A DNA stretch of 5,388 bases from Bacteroidales bacterium (GTDB lineage Bacteria; Bacteroidota; Bacteroidia; Bacteroidales; BM520). Positions 1 to 5,388 of the stretch are shown here, piece by piece. A program made the position numbers and the translations under genes. The stretch lies in NCBI GenBank assembly GCA_023230285.1, contig JALNXP010000178.1:1-5388 (forward strand), given 5' to 3'. The notes under the pieces were generated by a model. The model was not told where the DNA came from. It saw nothing but the letters and a program-made list of their open reading frames with translations, and did not search any database. Every line of letters starts with the position of its first letter. The stretch's first letter is position 1.

Positions 1-1
1 C

Positions 2-742
2 TTATCCGGCGGCGATGCTCTTATGGTCAGCGACAGCATGCTAGAATCTATAATTCAACGTTTGAGAGCCATTCCTCATGTAGAAATCATCCGTATAGGC
101 ACGCGTACTCCTGTTGTCTGCCCGCAACGTATTACAGATGACTTAGTTAACATGCTCAAGAAATATCACCCCATTTGGCTGAATACTCATTTTAATCATT
201 CAAGAGAGATAACGCCGGAAGCAACAGAAGCTTGTGCAAAACTTGCAAACGCCGGTATTCCGCTTGGAAATCAATCTGTTTTGCTCAGAGGTGTCAACGA
301 CTGCACTTCCGTGATGAAAAAACTTGTACAAGACTTGGTTAAAATCAGAGTGAGACCTTATTATATATACCAGTGCGATTTATCGATGGGCTTGGAGCAT
401 TTCCGTACCCCTGTATCAAAAGGTATCGAAATTATTGAAAGTTTACGCGGTCATACCTCCGGCTACGCTGTTCCGACTTTCGTTGTTGATGCACCCGGTG
501 GCGGCGGTAAAACTCCTGTCATGCCTTCGTATGTGATATCTCAAAGTCCAAGCAAAGTGGTGCTTAGAAATTTTGAAGGCGTAATCACTACTTATACCGA
601 ACCTACTGACTATAAGGACGAATGCCATTGCCCCGATTGTGAAAAAATACACAGCGAAGGCGTCGCAAGTCTGCTCGAAGGACAGAGAATGTCACTCGAA
701 CCCGGCATTCTCGCCCGTAAAGAAAGAGCTAAAAAACATTAA
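2..742 (+). CDS. kamA: L-lysine 2,3-aminomutase (radical SAM), C-terminal ~60 %, 5' end cut by window
   Basis: This radical SAM/PLP enzyme interconverts L-lysine and L-beta-lysine, the first step of lysine fermentation in the cytoplasm. The reading frame is open to the left edge, so the ATG at 23 is internal; 246 residues are visible. Aligned from memory to the 416-residue Clostridium subterminale enzyme, they match about residues 168-413. The missing N-terminus would carry the CxxxCxxC iron-sulfur motif. Visible landmarks keep the clostridial spacing exactly: SGGDA at the left edge (SAM contact), the PLP lysine in PGGGGKTP (codon 509-511, equivalent to Lys337), the two aspartates that hold the substrate side-chain amine (QCD and VVDAP, equivalent to Asp293 and Asp330), and the structural zinc cysteines (NDC plus CHCPDC, equivalent to Cys268, 375, 377 and 380). 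The only serious alternative is a beta-lysine-forming paralogue such as EpmB or AblA; the near-identical core, the zinc tail and the kamBC neighbours argue for KamA. It ends 6 bp before kamB. Confidence 0.95.
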   Translation, partial: LSGGDALMVSDSMLESIIQRLRAIPHVEIIRIGTRTPVVCPQRITDDLVNMLKKYHPIWLNTHFNHSREITPEATEACAKLANAGIPLGNQSVLLRGVNDCTSVMKKLVQDLVKIRVRPYYIYQCDLSMGLEHFRTPVSKGIEIIESLRGHTSGYAVPTFVVDAPGGGGKTPVMPSYVISQSPSKVVLRNFEGVITTYTEPTDYKDECHCPDCEKIHSEGVASLLEGQRMSLEPGILARKERAKKH

Positions 743-748
743 TATGCG

Positions 749-1762
749 ATGCCCTTTATCAATGAAATACTTAAGTATTCTAACTTGTCTATAGTCGGAT
801 TGGAAAAAAATACCGGCAAGACAGAATGTTTGAATTATATACTTCGTAATATTCATTGTAAAGGCAAAAAAATTGCTGTCACTTCTGTCGGTATAGACGG
901 TGAAACAATTGACCAAGTGACCCGTACACAAAAACCGGAGATAACTTTGTTTTCGAATATGTTTTTTGTCACTTCCGAAAAGCATTATAGAGAAAAACAT
1001 GTTACATCCAAAATAATTGATATTCTCGACATATCAACGCCAATAGGACGATTGGTAGTCGCAGAGACTTTAGACCAAGGTAAAGTACAGCTGTCAGGTC
1101 CATCAGATACCACTAACTTAAAATCGGTTATCAAGTATTTAAAAAATCTTGATACCGATTTATGTATGGTAGATGGTGCGCTTTCACGACTCAGCCTTGC
1201 AGCACCAACAGTTACAGATGCAATGATACTGTCTACCGGTGCAGCTCTGTCGGCAAATATTCCTCAATTAGTGAGATATACTATGTATGTTGTAGACCGT
1301 ATTAATTTACAACAAGTTAATAATCAATTGCATAACACCTTGTCAAGTATCTCTTCCGGATTGTGGGCTGTACCGGATATGAATAAATCTGATATTGTGC
1401 TGCCACTGAATATAGATTCTGTTTTAGCTTTGTCTAAATCGAAAGAAGATATTTTTAGATACGGCAGCAACATATATATACCCGGAATGATCAGCGATAA
1501 AGTTTTGCTTATGCTGAAATCACAGAAAAATATTGCCGACATCACACTGATAATCAAAGATTTCACTAAAATATTTGCTCAGCCGGAAACTTATTATGCC
1601 TTTATGGCAAAAGGCGGGAAAATTATGGTGGTAGATAAGCCTAATTTAATCGCCATTACGGTTAATCCATGGTCTCCTTCGGGATATTTACTCAATTCCA
1701 ATGAGCTTATATCGCAGCTACAAGCTAAAACAGACATTCCTGTTTATAATATTAAGGCATAG
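749..1762 (+). CDS. kamB: Lysine 5,6-aminomutase reactivase subunit KamB (P-loop protein)
   Basis: This 337-residue cytoplasmic protein is recognised mainly by position, between kamA and the MutS-like kamC, and by a P-loop at its N-terminus. In annotation practice KamB and KamC form the reactivase of beta-lysine (D-lysine) 5,6-aminomutase KamDE, presumably exchanging damaged cobalamin at the cost of ATP; the mechanism is inferred, not shown here. The Walker A-like motif is GLEKNTGKT (residues 17-25), with Leu where the first Gly of GxxxxGKT is expected, somewhat like MobB-type P-loops. Other blocks that look conserved are TSVGIDGE (45-52), SGPSDTTNL (116-124), a Walker B-like strand leading to VDGALSRLS (141-149) and VNPWSPSGY (305-313). 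There is no signal peptide or membrane segment. The ATG at 749 is the first in-frame start after an in-frame stop at 740-742. No Shine-Dalgarno sequence is visible, and the 6-bp gap to kamA suggests translational coupling. Confidence 0.8.
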   Translation: MPFINEILKYSNLSIVGLEKNTGKTECLNYILRNIHCKGKKIAVTSVGIDGETIDQVTRTQKPEITLFSNMFFVTSEKHYREKHVTSKIIDILDISTPIGRLVVAETLDQGKVQLSGPSDTTNLKSVIKYLKNLDTDLCMVDGALSRLSLAAPTVTDAMILSTGAALSANIPQLVRYTMYVVDRINLQQVNNQLHNTLSSISSGLWAVPDMNKSDIVLPLNIDSVLALSKSKEDIFRYGSNIYIPGMISDKVLLMLKSQKNIADITLIIKDFTKIFAQPETYYAFMAKGGKIMVVDKPNLIAITVNPWSPSGYLLNSNELISQLQAKTDIPVYNIKA

Positions 1763-1799
1763 ATGATAATATAATGTGTTATAATTGAAATAAAAAACT

Positions 1800-3188
1800 A
1801 TGAATTTAAGAGAGGCTGTCAATAAATTTCCTTTGTTTAAATCATTAATTGATGATTTACAATTAGCATACAATGTTTCAAGAGATATGCTTTATGCTTC
1901 TTGTTTTTTATCCGATAAAAAACTTTTGGAAGATGAGTATTATAATGTTTCTGAAATGCTTAAGCTGATAAAAAAAGATTCAAGCATTGCCTCTACCCTA
2001 CACGTAAAATTATGTAAGCTGCGCGATATTCGCGGCAGTCTCGCTAATCTTAGCAACTACAGAACATTAGATGACATTGAACTCTTTGAAATCAAAAGTT
2101 TCAGCATTAATATTGAAGAATTGAGAAAGTTGTGTAAAACACATCGTATAAAAGTTGTCGACATACCGGATTTATCACCGGTGATAAAAACTCTTGACCC
2201 TGATAATACTTCAATACCAATGTTTTATGTTTACGACTCCTACTCTTCCGAACTTGCTGCCATCAGAAAAAAAATCAAAAAAGCAAATACCGATGAAGAT
2301 AAGGAGTTAGCCGAGAATCTGAGATTTGAAGCCGAAAAGCTCGAAGATGAAGTTCGCTTTAAGCTATCAGAAACGTTAAGGGAACATTCTGCAAACATAC
2401 AAAAGGCTGTATTTGCAATTGCCAATCTTGAAATTTTGTTGGCAAAAGCTGTTCAAGCCTTCGATTTAAACTTATGTTGTCCCACTATCGACGATAACAA
2501 AATAGAATACAAACAACTTTTTAATCCTGTAATTGCTGCATCTTTACAAAAAATGTCAAAAAAATTTCAACCGATAGATATTATTTTGTACAAATCGCCA
2601 TGTTTGATTACAGGAGCTAATATGTCGGGTAAAACAGTTATTTTAAAGACGATAGCACTTGCACAATATCTATCGCAATTCGGATTTTTTGTACCTGCTA
2701 AAAGTGCGGAAATTTGCTTGGTTGATGAAATTCTGACAAGTGTAACCGATGACCAAGATGAGCTGAAAGGATTATCATCATTTGCCGCCGAAGTACTGAA
2801 CGTCAACAACATAATAAAAGCGGTAAAATCGAAGAAAATTATTTTAGCCTTAGTAGATGAGTTAGCAGGCACGACTAATCCAATTGAAGGAACTGCTATC
2901 GTCAATGCTTTACTAAAAATATTGGATTTACATTCTACTTGCAGCATAGTCACAACGCATTACAGCGATGTGGATTATCCTGTCAGAAGGTTGAGAGTCA
3001 AAGGATTGAGAGAAATTACAGATGGTGTCAAAATCACAAGGTCTAATATTGGAGATTTTATCGACTATTCGCTGATAGAAGTCGACAAGTCGGATGTTCC
3101 GCATGAAGCGTTACGCATAATGGAAATTTTAGGCTGTGATGAAGAGTTTCTTTCGTATGCCAAAGAAGCGGAGAAGGACAAGGTTTAG
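1800..3188 (+). CDS. kamC: Lysine 5,6-aminomutase reactivase ATPase KamC (MutS-like ATPase)
   Basis: This 462-residue protein has a C-terminal MutS-type ABC ATPase domain. Walker A is GANMSGKT (272-279). The MutS signature region is DDQDELKGLSSFAAE (317-331). Walker B is LALVDE with Asp353/Glu354, followed by the LAGTTNP D-loop. The switch histidine is in VTTHYSD (His387). Upstream, a Lys/Glu-rich helical stretch around 150-215 resembles the MutS lever/clamp. The mismatch-recognition domain, the connector domain and a C-terminal Smr nuclease are all missing, so a DNA-repair role is unlikely; canonical MutS is about 850 residues. The position after kamA-kamB fits KamC, which is thought to act with KamB on the B12-dependent aminomutase KamDE. 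The ATG at 1800 is the first possible start, since an in-frame stop lies at 1791-1793. The leader is A-rich without Shine-Dalgarno. It is the last gene of its unit, and kamD does not follow. Confidence 0.85.
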   Translation: MNLREAVNKFPLFKSLIDDLQLAYNVSRDMLYASCFLSDKKLLEDEYYNVSEMLKLIKKDSSIASTLHVKLCKLRDIRGSLANLSNYRTLDDIELFEIKSFSINIEELRKLCKTHRIKVVDIPDLSPVIKTLDPDNTSIPMFYVYDSYSSELAAIRKKIKKANTDEDKELAENLRFEAEKLEDEVRFKLSETLREHSANIQKAVFAIANLEILLAKAVQAFDLNLCCPTIDDNKIEYKQLFNPVIAASLQKMSKKFQPIDIILYKSPCLITGANMSGKTVILKTIALAQYLSQFGFFVPAKSAEICLVDEILTSVTDDQDELKGLSSFAAEVLNVNNIIKAVKSKKIILALVDELAGTTNPIEGTAIVNALLKILDLHSTCSIVTTHYSDVDYPVRRLRVKGLREITDGVKITRSNIGDFIDYSLIEVDKSDVPHEALRIMEILGCDEEFLSYAKEAEKDKV

Positions 3189-3231
3189 CATAGACAAGAT
3201 ATATGTTACTAATATACATATAATATATGAG

Positions 3232-3299
3232 CTTATTTTACAAAACACGGATGTAACAAATTATCATTCTAATTAATCCGTTACATCCGTGTAAATAAG
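3232..3299. terminator. Long bulged inverted repeat between convergent genes, probable bidirectional terminator
   Basis: A perfect 13-bp inverted repeat, ACACGGATGTAAC (3245-3257) and GTTACATCCGTGT (3280-3292), encloses a 22-nt loop that can itself pair (AATTA with TAATT). The palindrome continues outward as CTTATTT (3232-3238) and AAATAAG (3293-3299), but the left side carries six extra bases (3239-3244). It lies 43 bp after the kamC stop and 18 bp after the stop of the deoxyhypusine synthase-like gene. Read on the minus strand the stem is followed by a short T run (GTGTTTTG); on the plus strand it is not. It therefore fits intrinsic termination better for the minus-strand unit. Termination is inferred from position and structure. 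Confidence 0.65.
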
Positions 3300-3317
3300 T
3301 ATTCTATGTTCTCTAAA

Positions 3318-4337
3318 CTATTTTTCGAACAGTTTTGTCCAATTTTTATATTCACGTTTTTCCCATACTTTGCTATGATAAGCGTAGCTGGCGATAAGAG
3401 GAATCACAGTAGTTGCTTCGGCGTAAACCATTTGTTCATCAGCGATACTTACTTTACCCCAAGAGCAAGCTTCTTTCAGAGTAGAAGAAGAGCAAGCGCC
3501 ATCTCTTACATCAGCGACAGTAATTTGAACAGCATATTTGTGCATCGGAACTTCGTGACCTAAAACTTCGGCACATACGACAGTATCTTGAGTAAAGTTT
3601 TTAGGTACTCCGCCGCCAATCATCATCAAGCCGGTAGTTGGAGCGTGCATCTTAATCATAGTTAATTCCATAAAATCTTTGACGGAGTCAATAGACAGAT
3701 GTTTATCAGGGTTTGCCCATTGATGTTTTACGAGACCGAAGCCGGCACTGCTGTCGGTAAAAGCCGGACAGAATATTGGAACACCACATTCGTAAGCTGT
3801 TTGTATCAAGCTATCTTTTTTGACGGAGTTTTTAACCAACCACTTGCCCATTTCGAGCAAAAATTCTCTTGAAGAGTACGGACGTTTTTCAAGGCTGTCA
3901 GCGATAAATTGAATAGTATTATCACAATTTTGCAGTTGTTCTTCATCAATAAAAGTATCATAAATTCTATCTACGTAGAGGTTGCGTAATGTTGTATCGG
4001 GAATGTCTGTTCTACCTTTGTAATGTTTAAAACCAATAGCTTCAAAGAAGTCCATATCAATAATAGAGGCACCGGTAGAAACAATAACATCAATCATTTT
4101 ATTGCGAACCATGTCAACATAAACCTGCATACAACCGGCAGCACTTGTACTTCCGGCGAGAGTTAAAATGTTGGTACTTTCTTTATCGCCCAACATTTTC
4201 ATGTAAATGTCGGTAGCATTAGCGGTATCACGCGATGTAAACGACATTTTGCGCATAGCATTAATAATTTGAGTTGAATCGATAGCTTTAATGTCGATAT
4301 GCTCGATAGTTTCTTTCAATAAATCTGATTTTTTCAT
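3318..4337 (-). CDS. Deoxyhypusine synthase-like protein, putative homospermidine synthase or other aminobutyl transferase
   Basis: This 339-residue cytoplasmic protein belongs to the deoxyhypusine synthase (DHS) family, which uses NAD and spermidine to move an aminobutyl group through a lysine imine. Family landmarks are LTLAGSTSAAG (58-68, NAD-site loop), DVIVSTGASI (83-92), CPAFTDSSAGFG (190-201), GGGVPKN (241-247) and EACSWGKV (289-296), where Lys295 matches the catalytic Lys329 of human DHS. Trp293 and Glu289 also match. Positions I align with human His288 and Asp316 are Asn247 and Cys282, so substrate handling probably differs. Bacteria lack eIF5A, and characterised bacterial DHS-like enzymes make homospermidine from putrescine; that is the best guess here. 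The upstream ureohydrolase, 40 bp away on the same strand, could supply putrescine. The ATG at 4337 gives a normal N-terminus. A 12-nt direct repeat sits directly before it. Confidence 0.85.
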   Translation of the reverse strand: MKKSDLLKETIEHIDIKAIDSTQIINAMRKMSFTSRDTANATDIYMKMLGDKESTNILTLAGSTSAAGCMQVYVDMVRNKMIDVIVSTGASIIDMDFFEAIGFKHYKGRTDIPDTTLRNLYVDRIYDTFIDEEQLQNCDNTIQFIADSLEKRPYSSREFLLEMGKWLVKNSVKKDSLIQTAYECGVPIFCPAFTDSSAGFGLVKHQWANPDKHLSIDSVKDFMELTMIKMHAPTTGLMMIGGGVPKNFTQDTVVCAEVLGHEVPMHKYAVQITVADVRDGACSSSTLKEACSWGKVSIADEQMVYAEATTVIPLIASYAYHSKVWEKREYKNWTKLFEK

Positions 4338-4363
4338 TTTAAAGATTTGATTTTTAAAGATTT
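4337..4363. repeat. 12-nt tandem-like direct repeat in the leader of the deoxyhypusine synthase-like gene
   Basis: The sequence TTTTAAAGATTT occurs at 4337-4348 and again at 4352-4363 (plus-strand reading), a period of 15 bp. On the coding (minus) strand this reads AAATCTTTAAAA twice, the second copy running into the ATG. It occupies most of the 40-bp gap between the ureohydrolase stop and this start. It could be a slippage duplication in an A-rich translation leader or a weak regulatory site; the sequence alone does not say which. Confidence 0.6.
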
Positions 4364-4377
4364 AATTTATTGTTATG

Positions 4378-5226
4378 TTATAAAAATTTCAATGATAATA
4401 TTTGATATATTAATTTAGCTGCTAAAAAATTGGAGGCATTAGATTCGGCGAATGGAGCGAGTTCGACTACGTCGAAGCCGATAAGATTTTTTCTTTCCAC
4501 AAGAGCTTTAGCCAAGTTAATAATATCTCGGTAGCACAAGCCGTCAGGTTCGGGAGTTCCGGTTGCCGGCATAAAAGCGGGGTCTAAAACGTCAAGGTCT
4601 ATAGTAAGGTACACATTCTCATTAAGTTGAGATATAACCTCTTCTATCCAGTCATTGCCGCCATATTTTATTTCATGCGCATAAAAAATTCTGTAATCAT
4701 CTATATTATGTTTTTCTTCGATACAAGAGCTACGGATACCAACTTGAGTGCAGCTGCAAAGTTCACGACCGCGTGCCATAACGCAAGCATGGTTATACGC
4801 TGAGCCGTTATACTCGTCACGCATATCGGAGTGAGCATCTAACTGCAAAATAGAGATGTTGTCGAAACATTCGGCAGCAGCTTGAAAAGCACCAATGCTC
4901 ACAGAATGTTCGCCACCTAATACCACCGGAAATTTTCCGTCTTTGAACAAAGACATCATCAACGGTTTAAGTTTGTCTGCAACTTCTTCGGGCAACTTAC
5001 AGTCGTCAAGAGCTTTTAAAGTATGGATTCCATTCAGATAAACCTCAGAATCTGTCTCAATATCATAAAGTTCCATATTTTCAGAGGCTTCAAGTATAGC
5101 GTCCGGACCTTTATCGGCACCTTTACCCCACGTACTTGTCCCATCATAAGGAACAGGGACAACCACTATTTTTGATGATGAATAATTTGTAAAATCATCA
5201 GTTAAACCGCCATAATTCATAAGCAT
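4378..5226 (-). CDS. speB: Agmatinase-family ureohydrolase (arginase/agmatinase superfamily)
   Basis: This 282-residue cytoplasmic enzyme hydrolyses a guanidino group to urea, most likely turning agmatine into putrescine. All six binuclear Mn ligands of the superfamily are present: His107 in GGEHS (104-108), Asp130, His132 and Asp134 in LDAHSD (129-134), and Asp210 and Asp212 in IDLDVLDP (209-216). Other landmarks are GADKGPDAI (36-44), YNHACVM with His146 (144-150), and TGTPEPDGL with Glu226 (222-230). The length is normal for bacterial agmatinases. The neighbouring deoxyhypusine synthase-like gene supports a polyamine role over arginine catabolism. Aminopropylagmatine or carboxyaminopropylagmatine ureohydrolases look alike, so the substrate is not fixed by sequence. 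The start at 5226 is 5 bp after the ssb stop; an in-frame ATG two codons later (5220) is equally possible. No Shine-Dalgarno sequence is seen. Confidence 0.85.
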   Translation of the reverse strand: MLMNYGGLTDDFTNYSSSKIVVVPVPYDGTSTWGKGADKGPDAILEASENMELYDIETDSEVYLNGIHTLKALDDCKLPEEVADKLKPLMMSLFKDGKFPVVLGGEHSVSIGAFQAAAECFDNISILQLDAHSDMRDEYNGSAYNHACVMARGRELCSCTQVGIRSSCIEEKHNIDDYRIFYAHEIKYGGNDWIEEVISQLNENVYLTIDLDVLDPAFMPATGTPEPDGLCYRDIINLAKALVERKNLIGFDVVELAPFAESNASNFLAAKLIYQILSLKFL

Positions 5227-5231
5227 ATCAT

Positions 5232-5388
5232 TTAAAAAGGCAAATCACCTTCGTCATCGGAAGCCGATGAGAATGTATTGTTATCAAAAACCGATGCCGG
5301 CGGAATGTTCATAGGAGCGCTTGTTGCTGCATAAGGTTCAGCTTGCGGCTGAGCGTTACTCTGGTTATTGTTATTAGAAGCCATGTCT
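5232..5388 (-). CDS. ssb: Single-stranded DNA-binding protein, C-terminal tail, 5' end cut by window
   Basis: Only the last 51 residues are in the window; the OB-fold lies beyond the right edge. The visible part is a disordered linker rich in Asn, Gln, Ser, Ala and Pro, starting with a run of four Asn, and ends with the acidic tip SDDEGDLPF. That ending matches the SSB C-terminal peptide (consensus DDDIPF) that docks replication and repair partners such as RecO, exonuclease I and primase. The frame is open to the window edge, so the ATG at 5384 is probably internal. It is followed 5 bp later by the ureohydrolase start, suggesting co-transcription or at least read-through. The identification rests on the tail alone, but this ending at a stop codon behind a low-complexity linker is very characteristic. 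Confidence 0.85.
   Translation of the reverse strand, partial: DMASNNNNQSNAQPQAEPYAATSAPMNIPPASVFDNNTFSSASDDEGDLPF

Noticed and set aside
23..742. kamA starting at the internal ATG at 23 as a complete short gene
   Set aside because: The frame is open to the window edge and already reads the conserved SGGDA motif before that ATG, so the start lies outside the window.
443..1000. Minus-strand open frames opposite kamA and kamB (443-652 and 692-1000)
   Set aside because: They lie antisense to well-supported genes, have no recognisable motif, and are explained by the composition of the true coding strand.
1763..1799. Possible promoter (TATAAT-like and TAnnTTTG-like bases) between kamB and kamC
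   Set aside because: The match TATAATTG is one base off the Bacteroidota -7 element, no TTTG-type upstream box is evident at the right spacing, and the 37-bp gap is AT-rich enough for chance.
1324..2953. Minus-strand open frames opposite kamB and kamC (1324-1566, 2240-2425 and 2567-2953)
   Set aside because: They are antisense shadows over conserved P-loop and MutS-like coding sequence, with no independent start context or domain.
1800..3188. DNA mismatch repair MutS or MutS2
   Set aside because: No mismatch-recognition domain, no Smr domain, about half the length of MutS, and located in a lysine-fermentation cluster.
3200..3222. Small inverted repeat TATATGT / ACATATA
   Set aside because: Only 7 bp, entirely A/T apart from one G-C pair, in an AT-rich gap; expected by chance and a poor hairpin next to the strong palindrome downstream.
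3306..3563. Plus-strand 85-codon open frame after kamC
   Set aside because: It overlaps the C-terminal coding region of the DHS-like gene antisense, including the catalytic SWGKV region, and its translation resembles nothing known.

Overview
The window is most likely chromosomal DNA from an anaerobic or facultative member of the Bacteroidota, plausibly Bacteroidales. Four points suggest this: a moderately AT-rich composition; start codons without a recognisable Shine-Dalgarno sequence but with A/T-rich leaders; a lysine-fermentation gene set of the kind known from clostridia, fusobacteria and Porphyromonas; and a deoxyhypusine synthase-like gene next to a ureohydrolase gene, a pairing I recall from Bacteroidota. 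The taxonomy is inference; there is no rRNA or other marker here.

Layout. Positions 2-3188 (+ strand) hold a tight run of three genes of the lysine fermentation pathway: the 3' part of kamA (lysine 2,3-aminomutase), then kamB and kamC. KamB and KamC are the two proteins annotated as reactivase of the B12-dependent beta-lysine 5,6-aminomutase. Spacings are 6 bp and 37 bp, so they are probably one transcript whose promoter lies to the left of the window. Positions 3189-3317 are the only sizeable intergenic gap (129 bp). It contains an AT-rich stretch and a long bulged palindrome (3232-3299) that looks like the shared transcription end of two convergent units. Positions 3318-5388 (- strand) hold, in transcription order, the 3' end of ssb (single-stranded DNA-binding protein), an agmatinase-family ureohydrolase (speB-like) and a deoxyhypusine synthase-like protein. 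Gaps are 5 bp and 40 bp.

How the genes work together. KamA converts L-lysine to L-beta-lysine, the first step of lysine fermentation. The next enzyme, KamDE, uses adenosylcobalamin and is prone to inactivation; KamB and KamC are thought to restore it. kamD and kamE are not present downstream, so they must lie upstream or elsewhere. On the other strand, the ureohydrolase would release urea from agmatine (or an aminopropyl derivative) to give putrescine or spermidine. The deoxyhypusine synthase-like enzyme probably moves an aminobutyl group between polyamines, as bacteria have no eIF5A. The ssb gene has no evident link to either pathway.

All CDS look intact apart from the two cut by the window edges. 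I see no mobile element, CRISPR array, tRNA or rRNA. The window is mostly ordinary metabolism. The parts worth a second look are the MutS-like and P-loop reactivase pair, and the deoxyhypusine synthase homologue with altered active-site positions.
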